Below are positions 1 through 7,877 of a DNA stretch of 21,237 nt, piece by piece. A program made the position numbers and the translations under genes. Source of the DNA: JAOZMY01 sp964577975 (GTDB lineage Bacteria > Desulfobacterota > S145-22); contig CAZOBB010000021.1 of assembly GCA_964577975.1 (NCBI GenBank), forward strand, positions 1-21,237, in the 5' to 3' direction. Numbering within the stretch: position 1 is the stretch's first letter; each line of letters starts with the position of its first letter. The notes under the pieces are model-generated. The model ran no database searches, had not been told where the DNA came from, and saw nothing but the letters and a program-made list of their open reading frames with translations.

Positions 1-726
1 CGTGTAGGCTTGAACCCCTTCCCGGGCGTCGCGGGTCGCCTCGTTCTCCGCGTAACGCCGCCAGGTCAGCTCGAAGGCTGCTTCCTCGGAGAGGGTGCCT
101 CCCTTGTAGAAAAGCTCCTTGCTCATCCGCACGGCGATGGGCCCATTTTCGCAGATCACCTCCGCGATTTCCATGGCCCGCTCGAGCGCCTTTCCGGGCG
201 GCACCACCTCGTTCACGAATCCCATCTCGTAGGCCCGCCGGGCGGAGATGCGCTTTCCGGTCAGGAGCAGCTCCAGGGCATGGCCGGGAAGCAGGTGCCG
301 GGAGAGCGTGGCCGTGAAGGCCGGCATGAGCCCCCACTTCACCTGGGTGATGCCGAACTGGGCCGTCTCCGCCGCCACCCGCAGGTCGCATTCCTGGGCG
401 ATCCACCAGCCCCCCGCGACGCAGTAACCGTTGATGGCGGCGATCACCGGCTTGGTGATATCGAAATGCGTGGGGATCGTGGCCACCGACGCCTTGGCCC
501 CCTCCAGCGCGAGGGCCTCGGGACTCATCTCGTAGCCCACGCAGAAGGCTTTCTCCCCCGCCCCCGTGATCACGGCCGCCCACGCCTCCGCGTCGTCCCG
601 GAAACGTTCCCACGCCTTTCCCAGCTCTCGTGCCGAATCCGGCGTCAGGGCGTTGAGCGCGGCGGGCCGGTTGATGGTAATCATGGCGATCCGTCCTTTT
701 CGCTCGTAAAGGATCTCGTTTTCCAT
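1..726 (-). CDS. Crotonase-fold protein, enoyl-CoA hydratase/isomerase family (C-terminus cut by window edge)
   Basis: Reading leftward from the ATG at 726 there is an open frame of 242 codons that runs off the window. The protein has the crotonase layout: an N-terminal ITINRPAALNAL strand/helix, FCVGYEM (residues 61-67) for the first oxyanion-hole region, INGYCVAGGWW (98-108) for the second, then the ECDLRVAAETAQFG segment. It ends in the usual C-terminal helices (SKELFYKGG, ELTWRRYAENEATRDAREG). An AGAGGA ribosome-binding site lies just upstream of the ATG. Both glutamates that activate water in classical hydratases appear to be replaced: the first aligns with Trp108, and the FGxPE glutamate is Gln128. 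The family is therefore clear, but hydratase activity is doubtful; an acyl-CoA isomerase, hydrolase, lyase or decarboxylase is equally possible. A decayed paralogue lies at 18683-18880. Confidence 0.9.
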   Translation of the reverse strand, partial: MENEILYERKGRIAMITINRPAALNALTPDSARELGKAWERFRDDAEAWAAVITGAGEKAFCVGYEMSPEALALEGAKASVATIPTHFDITKPVIAAINGYCVAGGWWIAQECDLRVAAETAQFGITQVKWGLMPAFTATLSRHLLPGHALELLLTGKRISARRAYEMGFVNEVVPPGKALERAMEIAEVICENGPIAVRMSKELFYKGGTLSEEAAFELTWRRYAENEATRDAREGVQAYT

Positions 727-745
727 GGTTTTTCCTCTTTGGAAA

Positions 746-773
746 TCTTTACAGACCCATGCCGTTCTGTCAA
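746..773 (-). promoter_or_regulatory. Candidate sigma70 promoter of the crotonase gene
   Basis: On the minus strand a perfect TTGACA (768-773) is followed after 16 bp by TAAAGA (746-751). This puts a start site near 739, only about 13 nt before the ATG, but it leaves the AGAGGA ribosome-binding site in the leader. The -35 is perfect and the -10 is weak. Confidence 0.4.
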
Positions 774-1175
774 TCCGTTTGAAAAGTTCGCTTGGTGCAA
801 AAGTACCGGAACAATCCTGACATCACAATGACCATGTTAGCCTTGAAACGTTTGCGAGAGCAACTGTTACACTTCTGAGAGGTATATTCCAATGGAAATA
901 AGCAAAAGAACACACCAAGGTGCTAGACGCCTTCATGACAGGTATGACCTGCCAAATACCGCATGGAGATGACCGAAACAGAATCCTCTCTGTTGAATAT
1001 GCGGTTTCTGTAAGAAGTTGTCGCCCAATTCTATGTTAGACAACCAGGATAGTCTTTGGTCGAACGACTAAACAATGCTGTGTGCCGTATTCCTTCCCAG
1101 GGATACCGGCTTCCGGTGGGAAGAAAAGGGGAGGGGGAACTAGGATTCTCGGTTCTTCTGATAGCTGGCCAAGGC
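774..1175. other. Intergenic spacer without a recognisable gene
   Basis: This spacer lies between the crotonase promoter and the 3' end of the sigma54 activator gene. Reading frames in it are short, lack convincing ribosome-binding sites and resemble no family I know. The only structure seen is a hairpin at 1093-1123 just past the activator's stop codon, listed separately. Confidence 0.5.
1093..1123 (-). terminator. Hairpin downstream of the sigma54 activator gene, possible weak terminator
   Basis: Inner arms ACCGG/CCGGT (1105-1109 and 1113-1117) enclose a 3-nt loop, and outer arms CTTCCC/GGGAAG pair across a small internal bulge. It lies 53 nt past the stop codon of the activator gene. There is no U-run after it on the minus strand, so it may only mark or protect the 3' end of the operon mRNA. 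Confidence 0.3.
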
Positions 1176-4100
1176 TCATTCAAGCTTTTTCTTGATATTC
1201 AGTTTCTTCATCTTGGCATAGAGCGTGGTCGGCTTTATCTCGAGGATCTGTGCGGCACCATGTTTGCCGCTCACCTTCCACCCACACCTCTTGAGGACCT
1301 CTATGATATACCGCCGTTCCAGTTCCCTGAGCGGTAAGAATTGGGATACTCGCAAAATGGGCGTGAGAAAAGTGCCCTTTTCGGAGCTCGTTTCTTCAAG
1401 CGCTGGGACAACGAGGAGATCCCCATCGGTAAGGATGGTCGAGCGCTCGATTACATGCTGCAGTTCCCTGACGTTGCCGGGCCAGGAATATTCCATGAGG
1501 CGCTGCATGCTCTGCTTCGAGATCCCCTTGATATTCTTTCCGAACTTCTTTTTGTAGATGTCCAGAAAATGGAGGGCCAGCAGGGGAATATCTTCCTTCC
1601 TCTCCCGCAAAGGCGGCACGTGAATCGGAAAGACCTTGAGCCGGTAATAAAGATCCGAACGGAACTTTCCCTTCTTCACCAACGAGTCAAGATCCTGGTT
1701 CGTCGCCGTGATGAGGCGGAAGTCAGAACGGATCGATTCCGTTCCGCCGACCCGTTCGAAACGTTTTTCCTGGATGGCCCGCAACAGTCTCGTCTGCACC
1801 TCCGGGGTTAGGTTTTCCACGTCATCCAAAAATAGAGTTCCCTTGTCCGCCAGTTCGAATCGGCCCCGCCGCGTTTTCAAAGCCCCCGTGAAAGCCCCTT
1901 TCTCGTGGCCGAAAAGCTCGCTGGCAATCACACCCTGTTCGAGGGTGGCTGTGCTTACAGGGATGAACGGTCCCTCCTTTCTCGGGCTCAAGGCGTGAAT
2001 CGCTTTGGCGACCAGTTCCTTGCCGACACCCGTCTCTCCTATGATCAAAACGGAAGAATCCGTTGGGGCGACCTTTTCGATCTGCTGGAGAACTTTGCAG
2101 ATCGCCTTGGATTTTCCCACGATCATTCCCGATTCTGGCAGGGCCTTCAGTTTCATGCGGTAGAATTGGGTTTCTTCCTCCAGACGGTCCCGCAGCTCGG
2201 CAATTTCTTCATAGGCTCGAACATTGTCCAGCGCCACCCCGACCTGGTTGCTGATTACCTTCAGCATGGCGAGGAAATCTTCGGATAAAGGGAATCTCAT
2301 CAAACTGTTATCAAGGTAAAGGACTCCGAGGATTCGCCGTCTCAGAAGGATAGGGATATAGATGGACCATCCCTTCGCCTTTCCATCCCCTTTCCCTCCG
2401 GAGGAAGGAATACTGCCTTCGATGCATTCCCGTCCTGTAGCGGCCACTTGCTTGATCGTTTCATACCGTGGCTTGAAATCTCCCGATTTGATCATCTCTT
2501 GATCGAGGTTCCTGCTGGCGGCCAGCTCTAGCCTTCCTCCCTGACCAATCCAGAAAAAGGCGCCGCGTTCTGCGAAGGTGATCTGCATCGTCAAGGTGAT
2601 GATGCGCTCGAGAAGTTGTTTGCGGTCCCGTAACGTTCCCAGACAGTTTCCGATTTCCACCAGTGTATTGATGAGGAGGGATTGCTTGTCTTCCTGGTGA
2701 AGGAACTGCTTGAGATCCTGTGGGAACAACGACTCATTGACGGAGGAAAGGATTTCCCAGGCCATTTCGAGCAGGTGCCGGGCATCTTTTTCGTTGTCGG
2801 TTCCCAGCCACTGTCGTGCCAGCAAAATCTGGCTCCTTGCCAACTCAAGACGGGCACCGGCCTCGGACAAAAGCTCGATACTCCGCTTCAGATCCGAAAT
2901 CGCTTCCCGTCGCGTCCTGGTTTGCCCGGGTTCTTTTAAAAGCCGTTGGGCTTTGTAGCGGAGTCCTACTCCCTGCATGTAGATATCCGGCCACTGGGAG
3001 AGCCTTTTCAATTCCGAATCGTAGTTCATTTCCGGATGCACGAACCCTGCCTCTTCCAGTGCTTCGAGATACTCGAAATTCCAGGGTCCCCGGTGGTGAG
3101 GCCAGCCAAATTCCTTCGATTTCCGGTAGGCCTTTTTCTGGTAGTGAAAGCTCTGCTCAAGATCCCCGTCGTGGAAGAGGACGAAGGCCATGGCCGCATT
3201 TGCGGCCCATAAAATATAGTTGCCCAGGATTTCCTCGGGCTTTTTGAGTAGGTCGAACAGATACGTCTTGGCTTCTGTGACGAGACGGGCCTCCAAAAGG
3301 CTGAGAACCAGCATGAGGGAAGCGTAGTTTTTAACATACTGAAAGTTCATGGCATCCGAACGATCCTGGACGGCTTTGATCAACCCTACTCCCCTTGCCG
3401 TTTGACCGCAGATGCTATAACACCAACCGAGCGTTGCACAGGCCTTCATGGTGGACTCGTCCAGGGAAAATTCCTCGAGGTTTCCGATAACCTCCTCGTA
3501 TCTTGCCACCGCGTCAGCCACCCGCCCCTGCCAGAAGAGAAAGTCGGCTGTAAACAGCGCTGCCTGTTTTAGCATGGCCTTGTCACCCAGCCGGTTGGCG
3601 AGATGCCACCCCTCGTCGAACAGGCATTTGGCAAGGGTATAATCGCCCGAGCTCTTGAGGACCTGGGCGAGATGAAGAACGACAACGACCTGCCGATGGA
3701 CATCCTCGTTGTCTTTTGAGAATTCCAGAGCCCTTTCGAGAAGTGCGCGTTGTTGCTTCAGGTGCATTCGGTGACCGTTGGAAGAAATAATCCCGATAAC
3801 CGCATCGATATAGCTGGTTCTCTCTGCATGAGAGTATCGATCGCTTTTGGACAGATTGTCGATGACCATCTGGAAGTAGATGGTGGCAGCTTCCAGGCTT
3901 CCGATCTCCAAGCAGTATTTGGCGCTGTCTATGACATAAGAGAGCCTGGAAACCTTTGAGCCCGAGATTTGATACAGATGCGTGATGGTAAGGCTTTTCT
4001 TGGGACCATCGGGATAGGTCTCTTCGAAAAAGTCAATGAGTTTCCTCAAAAGTTCCGCGATCTCTTCTCTGTCGAAATTTCGAAGGACAGCTGCAAGATT

Positions 4101-4331
4101 TGCCTGGTTCGGGAAGTAATAGTACCCGTTGCCCGATTCCTCGTGGTGGGCAAGGATCTTTCGGCCCACCAACCATTCCAGGAATTGGAGAACTTCAACA
4201 GGCCGAAGCACCCCGAGGGCAATAAACGTGTCGAGGGAGACCGGGGGCGGAACGATTGCGGCCGTGATCAGGACGGCACGCTGAGGATCGGTCAGCCGTT
4301 TTAGAAGATGAGCGATGTCTTTCTCGTCCAC
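1176..4331 (-). CDS. Sigma54-dependent activator with N-terminal winged-helix/TPR-like region, GAF and AAA+ domains
   Basis: This 1051-residue protein is much longer than a usual enhancer-binding protein. Residues 1-110 look like the winged-helix segment of MalT/STAND-type proteins, but no nucleotide-binding domain precedes it. Residues about 130-540 are helical, TPR-like hairpins. A GAF domain spans about 550-705, followed by a short coiled coil. The AAA+ module has Walker A GETGVGKE (765-772), the sigma54-contacting GAFTGA loop (812-817), Walker B GTLFLDDV (831-838) and FRSDLYYRL (890-898). A Fis-type helix-turn-helix ends the chain (about 1000-1045). Walker B reads Asp-Asp instead of the usual Asp-Glu. 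There is no receiver domain, so the signal is probably a small ligand bound by GAF or the TPR-like region. The start is a GTG with a poor ribosome-binding site. As last gene of the operon, 79 bp after its neighbour, it probably controls the sigma54 promoter upstream of livH. Confidence 0.93.
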   Translation of the reverse strand: MDEKDIAHLLKRLTDPQRAVLITAAIVPPPVSLDTFIALGVLRPVEVLQFLEWLVGRKILAHHEESGNGYYYFPNQANLAAVLRNFDREEIAELLRKLIDFFEETYPDGPKKSLTITHLYQISGSKVSRLSYVIDSAKYCLEIGSLEAATIYFQMVIDNLSKSDRYSHAERTSYIDAVIGIISSNGHRMHLKQQRALLERALEFSKDNEDVHRQVVVVLHLAQVLKSSGDYTLAKCLFDEGWHLANRLGDKAMLKQAALFTADFLFWQGRVADAVARYEEVIGNLEEFSLDESTMKACATLGWCYSICGQTARGVGLIKAVQDRSDAMNFQYVKNYASLMLVLSLLEARLVTEAKTYLFDLLKKPEEILGNYILWAANAAMAFVLFHDGDLEQSFHYQKKAYRKSKEFGWPHHRGPWNFEYLEALEEAGFVHPEMNYDSELKRLSQWPDIYMQGVGLRYKAQRLLKEPGQTRTRREAISDLKRSIELLSEAGARLELARSQILLARQWLGTDNEKDARHLLEMAWEILSSVNESLFPQDLKQFLHQEDKQSLLINTLVEIGNCLGTLRDRKQLLERIITLTMQITFAERGAFFWIGQGGRLELAASRNLDQEMIKSGDFKPRYETIKQVAATGRECIEGSIPSSGGKGDGKAKGWSIYIPILLRRRILGVLYLDNSLMRFPLSEDFLAMLKVISNQVGVALDNVRAYEEIAELRDRLEEETQFYRMKLKALPESGMIVGKSKAICKVLQQIEKVAPTDSSVLIIGETGVGKELVAKAIHALSPRKEGPFIPVSTATLEQGVIASELFGHEKGAFTGALKTRRGRFELADKGTLFLDDVENLTPEVQTRLLRAIQEKRFERVGGTESIRSDFRLITATNQDLDSLVKKGKFRSDLYYRLKVFPIHVPPLRERKEDIPLLALHFLDIYKKKFGKNIKGISKQSMQRLMEYSWPGNVRELQHVIERSTILTDGDLLVVPALEETSSEKGTFLTPILRVSQFLPLRELERRYIIEVLKRCGWKVSGKHGAAQILEIKPTTLYAKMKKLNIKKKLE

Positions 4332-4410
4332 AGCCTCGTCGGGTTCGAATGAAGGTTCACCCTTATTCTAAACGGATTCCCGAAAAAGTAAACGCCAGTG
4401 AAAGAACAGT

Positions 4411-5268
4411 CTATCGGGAAACCTCTGGGATTTCACCGCGCCGGTAGGCTCGGATGTATCGTCTGGCGTGTTTGTCTCTTCCCAGGATGAGATCGGCTGC
4501 AATGATCGCGGGACGTGTCCTGGCGACATCCGTGATAAGACAGGTAGCACCGGCCGTGACAGCCATGATGGCAAAGACGTTGTTCAGCAGGGGACGGTTC
4601 GGCAAACCGAACGAGACATTGCTGGCTCCCAAGGTCACGTTGACCCCGAGGGTCGCCCTGATGTTCCGAATGGCCTCAATCACGGCCCTACCCGAGTTCG
4701 TGTCTGCCCCGACGGAAGAGATAAGGCCGTCAATAATGATGTCCTCCGGAGAGATGCCGGCCTGAAGGGCACGGTCAACGATGACGCGGGCAATTTCCAC
4801 CCGCCTGGCGGTGTTGCTTGGGATGCCTTCATCGTCCTGAACCAGCCCGATCACCGCCGCGTGGTATGTCTTAACCAAGGGCAACACCTCTCTCAAAGAT
4901 TTTTCCTCGGCCGTAACAGAGTTTATGAGGGCCTTTCCCTTATAGATCTTCAAGGCCGCCTCGAGGGCTGCCACGTTGGTACTGTCGAGGCAAAGTGGCA
5001 GATCGACAGCGTCCATGACCGCACGCACTGCCTCTGGGAGGAGAGCGACCTCGTCTGCTCCGAACGTGCCGACGCACAGGTCGAGGACATCCGCGCCCGC
5101 CTCCGCCTGGGCGATCGCTTCGCGGCGGACGGGTTCGAGGTCACCTCTCTTCAGACTTTCTTTGAAGGCTTCTCGTCCCGCAGGATTGATACGTTCACCA
5201 ATGAGAACCACTGGACGATCCGGACCGATGACGACCTCCTTCTCAAGGCTCGAGATTCGTGTTTCCAT
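4411..5268 (-). CDS. Pterin-binding methyltransferase II (corrinoid protein:tetrahydrofolate, AcsE/MtvA-like)
   Basis: The 285 residues form one pterin-binding TIM barrel of the dihydropteroate synthase superfamily. Recognisable segments are VLIGERINPAG near the N-terminus, GADVLDLCVGTFGADE, LPLCLDSTN, INSVTAE, and SNVSFGLPNRPLLN followed by FAIMAVTAGATCLITD. Members of this size with these motifs move a methyl group between a corrinoid protein and tetrahydrofolate. In O-demethylase systems this is methyltransferase II, which forms methyl-tetrahydrofolate for the acetyl-CoA or methyl-oxidation pathway. The start codon lies inside the end of the reactivator gene (26-bp overlap), so translation is probably coupled. 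The context, with corrinoid protein, methyltransferase I and reactivators upstream, supports the methyltransferase role over folate synthesis. Confidence 0.88.
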   Translation of the reverse strand: METRISSLEKEVVIGPDRPVVLIGERINPAGREAFKESLKRGDLEPVRREAIAQAEAGADVLDLCVGTFGADEVALLPEAVRAVMDAVDLPLCLDSTNVAALEAALKIYKGKALINSVTAEEKSLREVLPLVKTYHAAVIGLVQDDEGIPSNTARRVEIARVIVDRALQAGISPEDIIIDGLISSVGADTNSGRAVIEAIRNIRATLGVNVTLGASNVSFGLPNRPLLNNVFAIMAVTAGATCLITDVARTRPAIIAADLILGRDKHARRYIRAYRRGEIPEVSR

Positions 5269-7129
5269 TGTGAGTCTCCCTTCTCATACCATCGACGAGG
5301 AAAAACGTGCCGAGATAGCTTGCCTGGACGAATATCCTGCTGAAATCCTGTTGGCTCGCCAGTTCCATATACGCGGCACGGGATGCAATCGCCTCCGCCT
5401 CCTCGCGTTTTCTTCGTGAAATTAACAAGTGCTTTGCGCCGATCCCCGCCGCGTTTCCGATTTGCCGGAAACGTTTCGTGGGCAGGGGAGGAAGCATACC
5501 GATTGTTATGGCAGAACCGATGTCGATGTAGCTGCCAAAGGCTCCGGCAATGATGATCTCTGCGATGTCTTCCTCCTTGTATCCTTGGGAATCAAGGAGT
5601 AGAAATATACCGGCCCGGATTGCTGCCTTGGCGAGCTGGATCTCTCTGATGTCCCGCTGCGTGACGGCAAGGGGAAAACGGTCAGGAGAAGAATCCGTCA
5701 GGACAAATTCCCGGTGACTGTCTTGCTCACGAACCAAGGGATGGTTCTTATGCATTCTTCCTCTTTCATCCACGACGCCGGACAGATAAAGCTGGGCCAA
5801 GGCGTCGAGTATGCCCGAACCGCAGAGTCCGATGGGGGGGGCGTTGTCGATGGTCTGGATCTCGACGGTACCATCGTGAATCGAAACCTTTTCGATAGCT
5901 CCGGAAGCAGCTCGCATTCCGTTCCTGATATGGCCCCCCTCGAAGGCCGGACCGGATGCACACGACACCGTAGTGATGCGGGAGCCGTCCAGGAGGGAAA
6001 TCTCCGTGTTCGTCCCGATGTCGAGCGCAACCACGGGTCTCCTGCCCGGTGGGGCATTGCATGCAAGCAGCATTGCCACATGATCCGATCCCACGAATCC
6101 TGCAATCCCAGGGGGGAAATAGGTGTAAGCACCGGGAGCAAAGGACCACGAAAGATCCCGGTTCTTTATCTCGATCGCTTGTTCCAGAGACGGGACGAAG
6201 GGGGAACGGATCAAGTATTCCACGGTCAAACCCAGGAGAAGGTGTTGCTCCACGGTATTCCCGACGATGGTGGACGCCACGATCTGTCCCGGTTTGGCCC
6301 CTACTTTGGCACATAACTCCGAGGCAAGGGAGTCAATCGCCCTCACCGCCAAGGTTCGTAGGTGATTCCGCTTGGAAAGGGTCAGAGAGGCTTCGGCCCG
6401 GCTGATCAGATCCTCTCCATACTGGGCCTGTGGATTCATCCGGCCGCCGGTTGCCATGGTTCGCCCGCTTTCGAGGTCGACAAGATACCCCGCGATGCTT
6501 GTGGTTCCCAGGTCAACGGCCAGCCCCAGGGGACGGAGGGATTGGGGTAGAAAACAGACGAGTTCTTTTCTGTCCAAGACGGCCTGGCCCGCCCAATTCC
6601 ATTCACGAAGCCTTTCGGCAAGGCCCTTCAGGGTCTCGAAATCGATTCGTTCGACGGTGACGCCGTGATTTTTCTCAAGATAAGCCGTCAAACGCCTGTC
6701 ATCGCTCGTAGGCATTTCCAATGTGGGAGGAGAGAGCCGGACAGGGAAGTTTTTGACCGGTGAATCCGCCGGGATGTCCTGTTCCGTCCCCTCGATTTGG
6801 ATTTTGTAGCTGACGGGCCGGGTGGCGGGAGGAAGCAGGACTGTGCAGTCCCCTTCGATACGGACACGGCAAGCAAGACGCCAGCCCTCTTCCAGCGCCC
6901 GCGCCGAGAAAGTTTCCCGCTCCGCGGCCACGGGTTTTGCCACCGTACCGTTCAAAACCCGGATCTTGCAACCGTGACACTTCCCCTTTCCACCGCAGGG
7001 ATTGACAAGACCTACGCCAAGACGACGCGCGCAATCCAGGACGCTTTCCCCCTTGAAACATTCCCCTTTCATCCCCGCAGGTTCAAAGAGAATCGTACAA
7101 CGGCTTGAATCCGTCTTACGTCTTTTCAT
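5243..7129 (-). CDS. Corrinoid-activating protein (RACE type): [2Fe-2S] domain plus ASKHA ATPase domain
   Basis: The N-terminal 95 residues form a plant-type ferredoxin domain with four cysteines (Cys45, Cys51, Cys54, Cys87) in the CX5CX2C...C pattern. The rest is the DUF4445-type ASKHA region, with phosphate-binding loops LGLAVDLGTTSIAGYLVD and VVALDIGTNTEISLLDG, plus TIVGNTVEQHLLLGL, CASGPAFEGGHI, IGLCGSGILDALAQLY and IIIAGAFGSYIDI. The family uses ATP to drive one-electron reduction of accidentally oxidised Co(II) corrinoid back to Co(I). The length of 628 residues is normal. It overlaps its upstream neighbour by 14 bp and the downstream methyltransferase II gene by 26 bp. Its client is presumably the corrinoid protein at 9210-9851. 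An alternative start is Met20. Confidence 0.93.
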   Translation of the reverse strand: MKRRKTDSSRCTILFEPAGMKGECFKGESVLDCARRLGVGLVNPCGGKGKCHGCKIRVLNGTVAKPVAAERETFSARALEEGWRLACRVRIEGDCTVLLPPATRPVSYKIQIEGTEQDIPADSPVKNFPVRLSPPTLEMPTSDDRRLTAYLEKNHGVTVERIDFETLKGLAERLREWNWAGQAVLDRKELVCFLPQSLRPLGLAVDLGTTSIAGYLVDLESGRTMATGGRMNPQAQYGEDLISRAEASLTLSKRNHLRTLAVRAIDSLASELCAKVGAKPGQIVASTIVGNTVEQHLLLGLTVEYLIRSPFVPSLEQAIEIKNRDLSWSFAPGAYTYFPPGIAGFVGSDHVAMLLACNAPPGRRPVVALDIGTNTEISLLDGSRITTVSCASGPAFEGGHIRNGMRAASGAIEKVSIHDGTVEIQTIDNAPPIGLCGSGILDALAQLYLSGVVDERGRMHKNHPLVREQDSHREFVLTDSSPDRFPLAVTQRDIREIQLAKAAIRAGIFLLLDSQGYKEEDIAEIIIAGAFGSYIDIGSAITIGMLPPLPTKRFRQIGNAAGIGAKHLLISRRKREEAEAIASRAAYMELASQQDFSRIFVQASYLGTFFLVDGMRRETHNGNTNLEP

Positions 7130-7877
7130 CGCCTTCCTCTGCGTGTCCTGCGGAAAACCGGTAGGGACAAGATCTCCGAAGATTGCACTTTTTGCATATC
7201 TCCGTCTGCGTCCACGACGGCATTTTGACGCCGATGCCGATAATCATCGAAATCGATTTCTGGGGGACCATGAGTCCCGTAGAGGTGAGTTTAACGCCGA
7301 TCTTTTCGGCCGAAACCCACTGAAATATCGGTCTTTGCTCCGAAAGGGGCAAGCCGGGCATTCCAGGGTTTACGGAACCGCTTGCCCGGTATCCCATGGC
7401 GACGGCCTCCTCCGCGACACGAAGATGGACGTAACGGGCTACGAGATCGACAGCGGCGCTTCCCATGCCGTCGAGGAGCAAGCCTCGGAAGGTCTGACCG
7501 TGCCGGGTGTACGCCGAGGCCCTACCCTCGATCATACCTCCGATGGTGGCCACCGCCAGGGCAAGGTATTTCGCCCGGGGAAAGAGGGAGGGTAGCAGAG
7601 AGCCCGGCAGGATGCGTTTCCCCTCCAGGACTGTTTGGGCCCCGGCGATCGTTTCCACGCGGAAAAGCCGGAATACGGCTGCCGGTTGGAGGAGACGGGA
7701 AGTCTCGATCTCCCGGATCAACTCCTGAATCATTGTCTTGATTCCTGGTTTGATGTTCCTTCGTTCACCAAGTCCGACCCGCCGAAAAATATCTCTTTCA
7801 TTGAGCACCAGCGGGATGTTGGTGAGCAGAGTCATCCTCGGAGAAGAATCCGGCGGGGAAACGGACCCTTCCTTCAA
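7116..7877 (-). CDS. MetH activation-domain-like protein with C-terminal Cys motif
   Basis: This protein of about 240-253 residues resembles stand-alone relatives of the reactivation domain of B12-dependent methionine synthase. It has a helical N-terminus, FRGLLLDGMGSAAVDLVARYVH, then GSVNPGMPGLPLSEQRPIFQWV, the Pro/Gly-rich segment that binds S-adenosylmethionine in MetH. A C-terminal cysteine set (CKKC with Cys228 and Cys231, then Cys237 in SCPYR) suggests an iron-sulfur or metal site absent from MetH itself. In such operons it is thought to help return inactive cobalamin to the methylated state. The long reading starts with TTG overlapping the TGA of the methyltransferase gene. An ATG at 7835 (MTLLTNIPLVLN) matches the usual family N-terminus better and may be the true start. 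Its 3' end overlaps the reactivator gene by 14 bp. Confidence 0.85.
   Translation of the reverse strand: MKEGSVSPPDSSPRMTLLTNIPLVLNERDIFRRVGLGERRNIKPGIKTMIQELIREIETSRLLQPAAVFRLFRVETIAGAQTVLEGKRILPGSLLPSLFPRAKYLALAVATIGGMIEGRASAYTRHGQTFRGLLLDGMGSAAVDLVARYVHLRVAEEAVAMGYRASGSVNPGMPGLPLSEQRPIFQWVSAEKIGVKLTSTGLMVPQKSISMIIGIGVKMPSWTQTEICKKCNLRRSCPYRFSAGHAEEGDEKT

Noticed and set aside
10..831. Plus-strand open frame of 273 codons over the crotonase gene
   Set aside because: It is antisense to a clear crotonase coding frame on the minus strand and shows no family motif; GC-rich codon use explains its length.
4468..5343. Plus-strand open frame of 291 codons
   Set aside because: It mirrors the methyltransferase II gene on the opposite strand and has no recognisable domain or ribosome-binding site.
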